From Neurospora tetraspora (lineage: Eukaryota; Ascomycota; Sordariomycetes; Sordariales; Sordariaceae): 64,000 nucleotides of DNA. Positions 1-10,636 of the stretch are shown one piece after another. The notes beneath the pieces were generated by a model, which ran no database searches, had not been told where the DNA came from, and worked only from the letters and a program-made list of their open reading frames with translations. The position numbers were made by a program, and so were the translations under genes. The stretch lies in NCBI RefSeq assembly GCF_033439725.1, contig NW_026944389.1, positions 1,860,001-1,924,000 of the forward strand, read 5' to 3'. Each line of letters opens with the position of its first letter. The first letter of the stretch is position 1.

Positions 1-1
1 C

Positions 2-3000
2 CACGTTTATAGCCCCGCTGGGTTTATGTCCTTTCACCGTATCACCATCTCTCCCAACTCTCCCTTCTACGATGTTGTCGACTACCTACCGCGCGAGTTC
101 CAAGGTGACGAGATTTGCAGAGGACTGGCCTTTGGCCTGTACAAGTACTTCAGCGAGCTACCAGAAGCCGTCAAAGCCTACCTAAAACACCAGTATCCCA
201 CCCGAGGCCCGAGGGCTCCCGACACGGCAGCGACGTTATTCAGCCCTCAGCATGCTGCCGACCTCGCCAAGTCGGCCGTTCCCGCCGAAAACACCGCCGA
301 TGTGATCCAGACCCTCGAGTTTGCGCTACAATCACAACACATAGGCAACGTGGATATCGACTTGGTGTTGCCCCCAGGCTCCATCATCCCCCTTGATGAC
401 GAGGAACTCGAGGAGGTACCTGAAGACGAGGACGATATTTTGGATCCAACCCTCAGGCAATACGGCGGCTATACTCCCTTGGTCAAGCTGTTTGGAGAGC
501 CTGTGTTCCTTCCCACTTCCAAGTTACGTCGCGCACCTTCGCGCCCCGCCTCATTACGAAACAGGACCAAATCGTTCTCCAGGAACCAGAAAGTGGATCT
601 GCGCATGAAGCTGGGCGAGTTGGTCGATACTGAGGAGCGGTACGTGCTCAAGGTGAACGAGTTGGTGAACCATGTGGCCGACGAGTTCCGCCAAGGCGCA
701 AAGGCACGCGCTACCGGTAGCATCAGCCCGTCAGAGGAGGACCTGGACAAGCTCTTCCCGCCATCGGCAGATGAGATATTACAGCTAAACACGGCGTTTA
801 TGCACGAGCTTCGGCGGATTATGGACGATACGGAAGAGGATGCGATCAGAGACATGGAGACACCATTTCCAATACACAGCAGAGGAGAGGGCTCTGTCAA
901 AGTCAAGGACCCCAGCGGTGCTCTGGCCATGGCCCGTCTCTTCATGGAGTGGTTCCCCAAGTTCACAGAGTGTTATCAGGACTACATTCGGGCCAGTCGG
1001 GAATTTCCCCGGTTACTCAACCTATTTCTAGAGCAACAATCAAGCTTTCGCCAGCGGGTGGCCCAGAAAGGAGAACAGGCTGTCCGATCCCTCCTCATAG
1101 AGCCGGTCCAGCGATTGCCACGATACAGTCTCATGATCGACCAGATTGTGAACTGCCTGCCCATTACGCATCCTGCCCTCCAACTAATGCTTCGCGCAAG
1201 AGATATAATCACCAACATCTGCTCTCTGGACGAGGGTGCGGGGGACAAGCCTCACGTTATTAACAGGTTACGCGCAATGGTGGAATGCTGGCCCCCAGAC
1301 TTGGAGCCGCAAGGAAGATTAGCCGTGGCTGCCGACTTCATCGAGCTATCTCCCCCATTTGATGACCTACAAGAATCAGATCTTCAAGAGAATGCCGGAA
1401 TTTTCCTGGTATTCTCCGACATCATCGTCATCCTCAAGAAGAAGACCGACTCAGGGCTTACGGGTCGTGACCTACTACGCGAGATCGACAAGCCATCACC
1501 CGCCGGCCTGCTGGCGTCCATGACAAACGTTGCTGGAGGAGCTGGAATGTGGGAGTTTGCGCTTACGGGGTGGCATAACCTTGCCGATGTTCGCTTCACG
1601 GAGTCTGCCGATGGTAGACTAATCTGGATGGCGTCAACAGCTGATATGAAGGGGTCACATTCTGGCGAGTATTTCGGTGGAAAGGCGATTACCTCGAGGT
1701 GTTTCCTCCTGCAAGAAATGTATGAGGGTAGGGCATCCAAGTGGAGTGAAGAAATCATCAAAGCCCGTATCGAGGGTCGATTTTCCGAGCAGGAGAGGGA
1801 GGATCCCACTTGGACTTTGCGTTCGGTGAGGATGGAAGAGAACAATTTCCGGCTACACGCAGCCGTGTTCCAGGAGGCGGCAGATCAACTCATCGAAGGC
1901 CGTCGAGAACCAGCACCTATCCGGGTTGTCCTGGATATGGACCTAGGTACCAAGAGCGCCCCAGTCGGCCATTATGGCGTAGAGGTCGTGGTCGAGATCA
2001 GGACTGCGGATCTGAGGAGGATATCGATGAATACTCTTGGCTTAAACGGCAAGAAGTTCAGCGACGAAGTTGCCTTGGACGACTTTCTACCGACCCTCTC
2101 ACGCAGAATTATCCAGTTGCTAAGTACCCAAACCTGTGTCGCTAACCTAAGACTCGCCCCTGCCCTTGTCAACTACTACACCAAGATCCTACGCGGCCTC
2201 CACATGGGATCAAAAGACATAGAAAAAGGTCACAAGCGCTCACAAAGCGCGTCCCCCGTCAAGTTGTTGTCGAATTTCCTCGGTGGCAGCACGCCCAGTG
2301 TTACACTCACGGAAAGTACGCCCAATGGCTCGTTAAATGGCTCGTTAAGGGGGCACCGGCGGGATCCTAATGGGAGTGCTCCCGCTCTGCTCCCCTCGCA
2401 GATGACCAGGACGAACAGTCGAAACGACTTGATGTTGCTTGCGGCCTCGATCAAGGAACAACATAGTATCAAGCTGGGCACTGCTGATGACATGCGGCCC
2501 GAAAACCCACTGTTCCGTCTTGAACAGACCTTCACTGGTTTCATTGCCAATCTACAGGCTCGTAAAGGCTACTATCATGGCCGAACACTGCTTACTAGAT
2601 CCATGGCAGATGAACTGTTGGTCAACGACCTCTACAACAGACTGATCGAGTTTCCTTTCGATTTGGAGGCCTCGGCAGAGGTGGGCACTGATATAGTGTT
2701 TGCCGCGTTCGAGAAGTTTGTGCGCATCGCATGGCGCGATCAGATAGGACCGATCATAACCATGCATGCGCTCGATGCTCTCGTGGTTCGCGCTTCCAAG
2801 AGAGTGGTGGGAGACTTTGGCGACTTTGTTCGATTCATTTTCCGAGACCTGGCCCCACAAAACCGACGGGCTTTCACCGCACTGATCAAACTACTGGCAG
2901 ATTTATTAGATGGATGTTCGAATGACGGAGATCGGGGTGCCTTGACACTAGCGTTCGCGGAATTACTTGTTGACGACGGCACCGGTTCCAACTACATCAA

Positions 3001-4675
3001 TCTCCTAGACCGCCTTGTTGAAGACTGCGACCGAATCTTCGAGGACCACAGCTTTGGCGCAACCCTACAGCTCAACAGCTCACACGACGATATTACCGCG
3101 AGTAACCGGAGCCAAAAGTCCATTACGGGATCAGTGACGTCCAACAGCTCGTCGCTCCGAAGAAAGTTTGGGTTCGACAACCTCCTCCGGCAAAACAGCA
3201 AAACAGAATCCGGCGATCGTTCTTCCGTATGGCGGTCCCTCAGCAAGCACACAAGGAGCCCAGGTGAAAGTTCGAGCCTTTCCAAAGCGAGTAGGTCAAA
3301 ATCAATCGATATAAGCGTTTTCTTCAATCCACCAACACCCAACAGGTCGCGACGCCCAGGGTCGCGAAACAGGCCTCCAATCGCCGGAGCTTTCGATGAC
3401 ATCACGCACCGTCCGTCTAGTTCAAAACGATTAGAAACGATTGGCGAGCCGGAAAATGAAGAAGCGTCTCCCGGATCCAAGCGGTTAAAGAAGAAGCGTC
3501 GCAGCTCGTTGTCGGATTTGAAGTCGATATTGTCGTCCACAACCCTGGTAGAATCGGTTACGAGCCCGCCCCCGGTAGACGACAAAGAGTCGCCGCTTGT
3601 CGCCGACGCCGACACCGCTGCCGCCCCTGTGCCCGCTCAGATTAACAGAAAACAGGCCTCCCAGAAGTTTAACACGGCGCCCCGTCTCCCAGCACCGACC
3701 AAGATCCCGATCAGCCCGAACTCACCCACCAAGATACCCATAAGTCCCGGCTCGGGCTCTAATATCAGCCCTGGTACTGAACTGACACCACCATTGTACG
3801 CATCGCGACAAAAGGAGAGCCCAAGTGTTAGTCCCCTAGCACCACCCCCATGCACTCCACCCGAGAAAGAGACCTTCAGCTCGTCCCTTCCGGTCCGGAG
3901 TCGTCCCAAGGCCCTTTCCGTTTCCCAGATTCCCACCCTCAAGCCATCCCGACTCCCCACTGCCGAACGCCCATCATCAAACAACAACAGCACCAGCAAC
4001 AGCGCTACCAACAATGGCGGTAGCCTCACCAGATCCCTGAGCCGCCCCGCCCTGCCTTACAACAACGGCGGTCTGAAGACCCCGACCTCCTCCAGCGGCC
4101 GCCTCGGCCTCCGCGCCCCACAAAAGCTCCGCGAACGCCTGCAGACCGAACTCAAAGCCGTCGAAGAAGTCGACGCCACCCTCCAATCTGAACTCAGTCG
4201 CATCTCCGAAGACATGACCCGCATCAACGCCACTCTCCCGCGCTCCGCCTCCACGGAAATCCGCCGCCTCTCCAGCGCCGTCCGCGCCCTCGAGGAGCGC
4301 GTCCCGCAAGCCATGCTCGACCTGCAGGAGCGCCAGGCGGAGATGAATCGGGAGATGGAAGCCACGCTGAAGGCTGCCGAAGCCAAAGTGAAAGCCATTG
4401 ATCAGCTCTACAAAGAGGCGACGGCCGAGAACGAGTTGTTGTATGAGAAGTTTAATAGTGAACTGGGGAAGATGCTCAAAGCTCTCAAAGGGAAGGGGAG
4501 GGAGGATAAGGAGGAGTTGTTGGCGAAACTGAGGGAGCAGAGTGAGGAGGCGGCGAGGGTGAAGAAGGAGAATGCGAGGTTGAAGAGGGAGATGGCGAGT
4601 TTGAGAGCGCTGGTTAAGGCTGGGGTTAGTAATAGTAGTACGCCGCCGGTTGGGATGGAAGGTCTTAATGGTTGA
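2..4675 (+). CDS. bud3: Bud3-like RhoGEF (DH domain), 5' partial
   Basis: Large intron-free reading frame that is still open at the left edge of the window, so the first Met at 26 is probably internal and the true start lies upstream. Counting from that Met, residues about 195-400 form a Dbl-homology (RhoGEF) domain: the DTEERYV helix near its start and the signature IEPVQRLPRYSLM identify it. Residues 1100-1370 are Ser/Pro-rich and disordered, and about 1375-1535 form a long coiled coil. Length, N-terminal segment before the DH domain and overall plan fit the filamentous-fungal Bud3 family, which in Neurospora and Aspergillus acts as an exchange factor for Rho4 at septation sites. RhoGEF is certain; the Bud3 assignment is from recollection of the family and less sure. 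No transmembrane segment is visible. Confidence 0.85.
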   Translation, partial: HVYSPAGFMSFHRITISPNSPFYDVVDYLPREFQGDEICRGLAFGLYKYFSELPEAVKAYLKHQYPTRGPRAPDTAATLFSPQHAADLAKSAVPAENTADVIQTLEFALQSQHIGNVDIDLVLPPGSIIPLDDEELEEVPEDEDDILDPTLRQYGGYTPLVKLFGEPVFLPTSKLRRAPSRPASLRNRTKSFSRNQKVDLRMKLGELVDTEERYVLKVNELVNHVADEFRQGAKARATGSISPSEEDLDKLFPPSADEILQLNTAFMHELRRIMDDTEEDAIRDMETPFPIHSRGEGSVKVKDPSGALAMARLFMEWFPKFTECYQDYIRASREFPRLLNLFLEQQSSFRQRVAQKGEQAVRSLLIEPVQRLPRYSLMIDQIVNCLPITHPALQLMLRARDIITNICSLDEGAGDKPHVINRLRAMVECWPPDLEPQGRLAVAADFIELSPPFDDLQESDLQENAGIFLVFSDIIVILKKKTDSGLTGRDLLREIDKPSPAGLLASMTNVAGGAGMWEFALTGWHNLADVRFTESADGRLIWMASTADMKGSHSGEYFGGKAITSRCFLLQEMYEGRASKWSEEIIKARIEGRFSEQEREDPTWTLRSVRMEENNFRLHAAVFQEAADQLIEGRREPAPIRVVLDMDLGTKSAPVGHYGVEVVVEIRTADLRRISMNTLGLNGKKFSDEVALDDFLPTLSRRIIQLLSTQTCVANLRLAPALVNYYTKILRGLHMGSKDIEKGHKRSQSASPVKLLSNFLGGSTPSVTLTESTPNGSLNGSLRGHRRDPNGSAPALLPSQMTRTNSRNDLMLLAASIKEQHSIKLGTADDMRPENPLFRLEQTFTGFIANLQARKGYYHGRTLLTRSMADELLVNDLYNRLIEFPFDLEASAEVGTDIVFAAFEKFVRIAWRDQIGPIITMHALDALVVRASKRVVGDFGDFVRFIFRDLAPQNRRAFTALIKLLADLLDGCSNDGDRGALTLAFAELLVDDGTGSNYINLLDRLVEDCDRIFEDHSFGATLQLNSSHDDITASNRSQKSITGSVTSNSSSLRRKFGFDNLLRQNSKTESGDRSSVWRSLSKHTRSPGESSSLSKASRSKSIDISVFFNPPTPNRSRRPGSRNRPPIAGAFDDITHRPSSSKRLETIGEPENEEASPGSKRLKKKRRSSLSDLKSILSSTTLVESVTSPPPVDDKESPLVADADTAAAPVPAQINRKQASQKFNTAPRLPAPTKIPISPNSPTKIPISPGSGSNISPGTELTPPLYASRQKESPSVSPLAPPPCTPPEKETFSSSLPVRSRPKALSVSQIPTLKPSRLPTAERPSSNNNSTSNSATNNGGSLTRSLSRPALPYNNGGLKTPTSSSGRLGLRAPQKLRERLQTELKAVEEVDATLQSELSRISEDMTRINATLPRSASTEIRRLSSAVRALEERVPQAMLDLQERQAEMNREMEATLKAAEAKVKAIDQLYKEATAENELLYEKFNSELGKMLKALKGKGREDKEELLAKLREQSEEAARVKKENARLKREMASLRALVKAGVSNSSTPPVGMEGLNG

Positions 4676-5242
4676 TGGGTCGTGATTTTCAGACAGTGCT
4701 GCTTGTGTCCGGCGTGTTTTTTCTGGGTCCTGGATTTGGAAAAGGGGAGCATGGTGTTGGTGGTACTGTAACTTGTTGCATGGTGTTCTCTGTGTCTTCA
4801 TATATGTTGGTATAGTGTGGTTCAGTAGGTTGGTACCTATGTTTGTGTTGGGGTTGCATAATAATGGCTGGTTTGCGAGAGGGGAATTGAATCGAGCATC
4901 GAGTACAAGTACAGAGCCATATGGAAGATCAAAAGCAGATGATGAACATCAAATTTACGCCTTCATTCTTCATCGGGCTGAGGAATCATCGTGTCAATTC
5001 GCTACTTTACTCAACCTCATCGTAGCGTGGTGTTGTGTTGCATTCCATCTACCTGCCTCTTGCTGTCGTTGAATGTTCGTTGTTGCACGTGAAGATACCT
5101 GTTCACAGCGCAATAATCGTTTCCGCCCCTTCCGTCTGCGTCTCGTCCTTGGTGTGGCCATCGTGATTTTTCCCATGAAGTTGTCCCCCCCAAAAACCAC
5201 TATCCCAACCGCATTCCCGCTTGATCGGCGAGGCGTCATGCC
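4676..5242. other. Intergenic, convergent 3' flanks
   Basis: Lies between the convergent Bud3-like gene and the small minus-strand gene ending at 5243. It should contain both 3' UTRs. The only structure I see is a degenerate repeat copy (listed separately). No gene is supported. Confidence 0.6.
4909..5101 (+). repeat. Degenerate direct repeat, copy 1
   Basis: About 190 bp that align with 6248-6439. Shared blocks include GGAAGRTCAAAAGCAG, CTACTTT, the GTGTGGT/GCGTGGT block and GATRCCTG at the far end. Each copy lies about 140-150 bp downstream of the stop codon of a small minus-strand gene (5243-5749 and 6578-7434). This suggests that the two genes and their 3' flanks arose by an old tandem duplication. 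Identity is roughly two thirds by eye. Confidence 0.6.
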
Positions 5243-5749
5243 TCAGACCTCCTCCGGGTGTTCCTTCTTCCACTTTTCACTCCTGAAATCCCTAAGTTCC
5301 GACTCGTCAACCTTTCGTGGAGTCCAGATCGTCAGGTTGGCGTTCAGCTGGGTGTTCAGGTTGGTCTTGGAGTCGGTGGGCCACTTTTGTATCCCGGAAA
5401 AGTTAGTATTGGTTTCTTTTGTGCTTGCGGAGCATTGCGGAGCAAGGAAGGAGGGAACGAGGTTGGTGGATGGGGGGAGGTGGATGGACAGTGCCGAAGA
5501 GGCGGGCATGTACAATTACCATTGCTCGTAGGTAGGTATACTAAGTAGGTGTGCCTTTTGCTGAGCAGTGAGTTTACTTACCTCAATTTGGTGGTTGCCC
5601 GGAAACGTGTCCTTTACCCACGGGCCTAACTTGGTAGGGTCATACTTCTTCGCCGACAGTTCAAGTTTGTGTGGGAAGGGATCTTGGGGTTGCTGCTGCT
5701 GCTGCTCTTGCTGGGAAGTCCTCTTCTTCTTCACGTTTGCTAATGCCAT
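5243..5749 (-). CDS. Small protein of a local unnamed family (member 1)
   Basis: Predicted as complement(join(5243..5383,5582..5749)), 102 aa, with one phase-0 intron of 198 nt (donor GTAAGT, branch TACTAAC, acceptor AAAAG). Exon 1 has a Lys/Gln-rich start, then DPTKLGPWVKDTFPGN. Exon 2 carries LTIWTPRKVDESEL, the local form of the V-x-x-P-R-x-L motif shared with neighbouring genes at 6.6, 8.1, 10.0 and 11.3 kb. There is no signal peptide or membrane segment, so a soluble intracellular protein is likely. I do not recognise the family. Exon choice rests on splice signals and on the motif continuing in frame. Confidence 0.65.
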
Positions 5750-6577
5750 TTTGCTAATAAACTGTGCCGTTGAGGAACCCGGACCTTGAGATCAAGGAAG
5801 GATGAGGTTGGTTTTCTTTCTTGTTGCTGAGTGAGATAGGTGCTTTGCTTTTTGTCTTGCATTACAAAAGATACGGATGGATAAGAGTGTGAATTTTGAT
5901 TAGCAGTTTTCCGCTTCTCTCGGCGGAGGTATGCGCACATATATGGTTGTGGTCAAGCCTACACTATTCATGGTGGTTGACGCCGAGGCCATGTCACGAG
6001 CTGTGGTGACAAAGGGGCTATCGAGCCAGAGGGGATGCCAACAACATTCATGGCTCAGACCAGCGCTTATTTGGCGTGGTGGGAGGGTTGAATGTGTCAA
6101 AACAACGGAAAGTCGTTGGACCTGGTCACCTGGAACTGAATGATATATGGACCCTGTTCTTCGGACCAAACGCTTCCCTCCAGGCACCGCTACATATGTT
6201 CCTCTCAAGCCAGCGGAGCCGCCCACACTATATCGCACATCTTTCCGAAGAGCAGAGGCACATGGAAGGTCAAAAGCAGTTGATGAAGAGACAATTTTGG
6301 GCCTTCGTTGGTGTTGGAGAATCAACATGTTGAATTACAACTACTTTGGTCTGACTCAGCATAGTGTGGTCTTCTGTTGTATCTATCAACCTCTTCTTGC
6401 ATGACTGTCGAGTATCGTTATTGAATGCTGAGATGCCTGCTTTCTTACTCGCTGTGTAGTAGAATTTGGAGATACCTGCTCTCCTCCTACATCTAAATCC
6501 TCATCCTCACCCCGGAACCTCGTAGTGTTCATCCAACCAACAGTAGTGCCAGCTGCCAGGAGGAAGAGGACGGCTAC
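5750..6577. other. Intergenic between two minus-strand family genes
   Basis: Promoter side of the 5243-5749 gene and 3' flank of the 6578-7434 gene. It contains repeat copy 2. Small ORFs here overlap on several frames and none shows coding character. Confidence 0.5.
6248..6439 (+). repeat. Degenerate direct repeat, copy 2
   Basis: Partner of 4909-5101, in the same orientation and at the same distance downstream of a family gene. See that entry for the shared blocks. Confidence 0.6.
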
Positions 6578-7434
6578 CTAGTATCCGCAGTGTTGATAAG
6601 GCTCCTTTGCCGTTTGCATCGGAGTGGACAAAGCAGCAGCTACTTTCTCCGTGAGCGCCATGCAACACCACACCTTGTCGTCCTCGTCGAGTTTTCCAGG
6701 TGCCGAGACTTTCCATTCGGGTCGTTCTTCCACCTGGCAATCCCGCCTTGTCGTTAGTAAAGTACTTACTCGGCAGTCCCTTTGTTTTCATTTATATAGA
6801 CAAAATTGCCCGAGACAGGACTGAGCACGGGGGGGCGGGCTCTGGGACCACCACTTACCTCCTCCATGAAAAAATTAAACATCCCATAACGCCACAGCAT
6901 CAATCCCAAAAGCCTTCCCTCGTTGGTTCTCTTCTGGTTCAGGTATTGAAAGGGCAGTTTGGCTTGTATCTTCTTCTTGAGCTCCTGCGCTTTCTGCTGC
7001 TTCTGCCAAGCTGTGAGATGTTGTTCAGCAGGCAGCCCCTCTTCGTGTTTCTTCTGTGCTTCAGCTGCAAGCAGGATGAGTTGCTCGTCCGTTGGCGTTC
7101 CCGTCCTGACACGACAAAACAAGTCCGGCTCCGACGAAAGGTGCACAAGTTCAGTGGGGGGAGGAAGAAGCGAGGGTGGTGGATTGGAATCGGCATCGGC
7201 ATCGGCATCGGCATCGGCGTCGAGTTGGTTCTGGTTCTGGTTCTGGGTATGATTCTCGCTGGTGGTGGTGGTTTGACTTTGATCTTGCGGCGGGAGTTTT
7301 TGTGCTTCGCTTTGGTCTGCTGCTGCTGCTGCCTCAGACGCAGAATGAGGTGCACGTGGTGGTGGTGCGATCACCAGGGGCACCCATCCTGTTCCGGGAG
7401 GATCGGAGGTGCAAGGGTCATTGGGGTTTGACAT
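6578..7434 (-). CDS. Small protein of the local unnamed family (member 2), low-complexity N-terminus
   Basis: Predicted as complement(join(6578..6733,6859..7434)), 243 aa, with one phase-0 intron of 125 nt (donor GTAAGT, branch TACTAAC, acceptor GCCAG). The N-terminal third is Pro/Gln-rich and contains an (Asp-Ala)n tract from a hexanucleotide repeat at 7188-7222. The middle is a charged helix-forming region (about residues 95-165). The last exon opens with VEERPEWKVSAPGKLDEDDK, which aligns with the V-x-x-P-R-x-L motif of the neighbouring genes but has Gly instead of Arg. I do not recognise its function. The frame-0 extension from another acceptor was discarded because only the CAG acceptor gives the family motif. 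Confidence 0.6.
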
Positions 7435-8102
7435 TGTGGATGAAAGCCGGCAGTTTGTGAGAAGTGTCTGGGTTTTTAAAGGTCAAGGGAGTTAAAAGGC
7501 TTGTGTGAGGATGCTCGGGAGTAAAACTTGATGCTAGGAAAGACTTCAGAATCCAGGGAGTCATGGCCATTAAGTAGACAGAGGTACCTCTAAGGACACG
7601 CCGTTGATGCTGGGTACGTAAGATGGGAGGCGACTAACGAGATGTGTTGACAATAGGGTGTTCAACGGAAGGGACGACCAAAATCGTATGGCTCAGATGG
7701 GTTTAGTGGAAGCTGGGGACTTGAGAATCACACGCCTGGTTGACTGACTTGACTGAACTTTGTTAATGAAACGCGCCTTCAAGTATCCATGATTTAGAAT
7801 TCTCCACCCCACGAATCGGCGGCCACCAGTCTATCTCACCTTCCTTTCACCAAGTCTTCTTTCCAGGCCACCACAATATATGGTCAGGTCTAGAAACCGC
7901 CTCTCATGTCGCTTTTCTTCCCAAGACCTGACGAACAGAAATTTCAACCCATCATCGCATGAAGCAATGATCCTCATCCACCGGACGTATCATAGAAACA
8001 GAATTCCTGATTGGTTGTAGTATGAGAGACATTTATGAAGAGACCTGCTCTTCCTCACGTTGTTATACCATTCTCGCCTACCCTCCGCGCTCTCGTCTGC
8101 CA
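7435..8102. other. Intergenic
   Basis: Upstream region of the 6578-7434 gene and 3' flank of the 8103-8422 gene. No coding region or repeat is seen. Confidence 0.5.
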
Positions 8103-8422
8103 TCAACGCATATTTCCGAACGCCCCCTGCTTGATCCAATCCTTTTCCAGTTTCGAGAGTTCTCGAGGGGTGACCACCGTAACTGAATTACCCTATTCGC
8201 CATAATAATGGTGTAAGTACTACGTTCACTTCTGTTTGTGGAAAAGCAGGAATGTGTCAAGATACATACGCCTTTTTTATATTTGAAATTTCCTTTTGGA
8301 AATGCGTTCCTTAAAACTGTCCAGATGCTTTCGCCGTGCGTCTTTTGTGTCCCGGTTATTCTTTGGCGTTTACCGTCAACTTCGTCATCCCACTTGAACG
8401 AGTCGAAGCGTGTGTCAGACAT
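8103..8422 (-). CDS. Small protein of the local unnamed family (member 3)
   Basis: Predicted as complement(join(8103..8192,8270..8422)), only 80 aa, with one phase-0 intron of 77 nt (donor GTATGT, acceptor AATAG). Exon 1 ends with SIWTVLRNAFPKGN, matching the KLGPWVKDTFPGN segment of member 1. Exon 2 reads VTVVTPRELSKLEKDW, the clearest form of the family motif after the 10.0 and 11.3 kb copies. This may be the minimal family domain with no extra tail. No signal peptide. Function unknown. The branch site is not obvious, so the acceptor rests on frame and motif. Confidence 0.6.
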
Positions 8423-9385
8423 GCCGGACGAGAATGTAAGGTATATATGGACTGAGTAGAATGGTTAGTGCCCGGCCGTGCCTAAAGGACGTGTGGGGAT
8501 TATCCTACTGGTACAGATCACTTCGAAAGGCTGGTGTCAAACGTCGATATTGAGACTGGATGGGCTTCTATGTCGTCTTTTCTTCATTTTCGAGTGAGTA
8601 CCTTGGGCTACCTATATATACTAAAAGCATTTCCTACCATGAGTACAGCCCATGAAGTGTATCGTAGCGGTAAAGATCATCTTTTCTCAAAGCATATCAG
8701 ATACCAATTCAGTCATCCGCTGTCTGGCGCCCAATGGGCGGCTATGTTAGGGTGATATTTGTACCTCGGGCTGTTGGATCTTGACATTCGTATTGTCAGC
8801 AACACCCAGATGAAAAGGATTATGGGCGAACTTTCTTTGGCGTTTTGCCGAACCTTTGTAGGCCGCCAGATCTGGGCTTTGCTGGACACGGGTACATCGC
8901 TGGTTGCCGCTTCAGAGGGCGGCTGGAGAACGGGAGGAGACTCCGGGATCATGTCATATGTTAAAAAAAAGTATTCTGCTTCGTGGATAATCGTTGTTTT
9001 TCCTTTTGTAGACGCGTGTCGTGAGTGAAAGGGATATCTTTCATTAAGTCGCTCAAGTCAACAGAAGAGGTGCTGCCCATCCACATGGGCTAGTAGGTTA
9101 CAAAGAGAAGGCAGGAACAATGACGAGGCAGTTGTTAGGGAAGGCGCTAAACACCCAGCAGAAAGTACAATGTTCATTGTTTAGCGGTGCAGCGGCTGTG
9201 GCTTTGAATGCTAATAGTGCATATTCACACTGGATCAATCGCCTGTAGCGCTGACATGAGCCGCTTCTGTTAGGATTGGCCCCTTCCTCCCCGGGCATGC
9301 CCGGCGCTAAACCTAACCTCAAGGCATAACAAAAAGTTTTCCCAAAACATGAACTCACAGCGGTCACTCGCCAATTTGAAGGCCA
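8423..9385. other. Intergenic, possible family relic
   Basis: No gene I can support. A minus-strand ORF starting with ATG at 8952 ends near a short VKIQQPEV-like string in another frame. This faintly recalls the family's last exon, but the similarity is too weak to annotate. 8960-8970 is an A-run. Confidence 0.35.
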
Positions 9386-9722
9386 TCAACTGCGAACGAG
9401 TGCGCCAAAAAGACAGTTATGCCCTCTGAGATGCTCAAATCTTTTTAGACTGTTATTCTTGGGTCGTGTGACTCGAGGATAGTTGGTTGGTCTTGCAACA
9501 ACTGGTGGCTCTCTTTCCTCTGCCCATTCCATCATTTGGCAGCAGCCTGTACCCCGGCCTACACTCCCCTCCCTTAGCTCTTCGCTTGTTGAGCCGAACA
9601 CCGAACACACCTGACGACCACTTGTCACTGCCATCATCTGCCGGCAACATTTGTTCAAGCACTTCTTTTGAGCTGCGATATCCAACACCGCTCTAATGAT
9701 GTCACGAGCCACTTCCGACATG
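9386..9722 (-). pseudogene. Decayed or intron-less copy of the local family (member 4)
   Basis: From the ATG at 9722 one frame runs open to the stop at 9386 (112 aa) and ends with NYPRVTRPKNNSLKRFEHL, which resembles the family's last exon. The segment matching member 5 (FGVR..KRRAKGGECRPGYRLLPN, compare RLG...EKAKGSPGYIRPTEFN) lies in a different frame in the middle of the same interval. No good GT donor sits between the two parts. This pattern suggests a copy that lost its intron or picked up compensating frameshifts. A chance resemblance is possible. Confidence 0.35.
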
Positions 9723-10030
9723 ATCACGGAGATATACTGAGGCTTGTGGTCAAATTTCTCTGGATTCCTCCATTCATGCCGGCGAACAATGCTGACCGGC
9801 AGTGCTGCTCATATCCCGGAGGTCTACCTCAAGCTAAGCGATAGAAGACCGGGCCGTCCAGTTTGACCTCCATTCCCTCCTGTCCTTCCTTCTTGCACTC
9901 GACAAACATCAGTATAACCTCCATATTAGGTGTCTGGCTTCATTGAATAAAGTTCCTTCAGTTCCCGCTGCCGAAACGGTGGGCCTAACCTAACTAAGGT
10001 ACCAGAAGGCCGTACATGCCCGCTCACTTC
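9723..10030. other. Intergenic
   Basis: Between the decayed copy and the stop of the 10031-10636 gene. Nothing specific is seen. Confidence 0.5.
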
Positions 10031-10636
10031 TCAAATGTCTTCCCCGGATTCATCGCCAGAATCCTCCTGCTGCCGAACGTCCTTGTAGATGGGAGTCTTT
10101 GGTCCTTTCCTTACTTCAAATCTTATACACTCCTTTCCAGGCTTAGGATTACAACTGCATTCCTTCTCAAGCCGGGTCTTTTCCTTGTCGGTGAGTAACC
10201 GGGGGCCATAAACGCGGTAGCACTGTTCATTACACTCTTGAGTTAGCCAAAGTCTGGTAGTGCCGCAGCAACTGCCGAGCTGGATCCCGCATGGGTAGGT
10301 TCCTCCCCCTGATCTTTAGATTGAGCATATGGTGGATTTATAAGTGAAATTGCATGAGTGGGTTGTCCTTACGTTGAATTCTGTTGGACGTATGTACCCT
10401 GGGCTCCCTTTCGCCTTTTCATCTTCAACAATTCCCAGTCGCCAGAACCAACATCCCTCACGCCGATCATTCAATTCCTTGAGCATCTTTGTGATTTCTC
10501 CTGTGCAGGCATCCCAGTTGCTGAGAACGGTCTCATCGGTGAAATCGGCTGTGGCGTTGACAGGTGCCGGGCCAGGGAGACCTCTGACTGCCACCCGGGC
10601 TGCGGAGAAATTTTGGCGAGGAAGTTCGTCTGACAT
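10031..10636 (-). CDS. Small protein of the local unnamed family (member 5)
   Basis: Predicted as complement(join(10031..10222,10373..10636)), 151 aa, with one phase-0 intron of 150 nt (donor GTAAGG, branch GGCTAAC, acceptor AACAG). The start was set at ATG 10636; the longer frame upstream opens only with TTG. Exon 1 holds a Trp/Leu-rich helix region. Exon 2 starts CYRVYGPRLLTDKEKTRLEK, a textbook copy of the family motif, followed by a Cys-containing stretch and an acidic tail (QQEDSGDESGEDI). Soluble, no signal peptide. Function unknown. The motif appears only when the predicted intron is removed, which supports the model. Confidence 0.7.

Noticed and set aside
3977-4801. Minus-strand ORF of 274 codons over the Bud3-like coiled coil
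   Set aside because: Antisense shadow of a strongly coding frame; Arg/Leu-rich composition expected from that strand.
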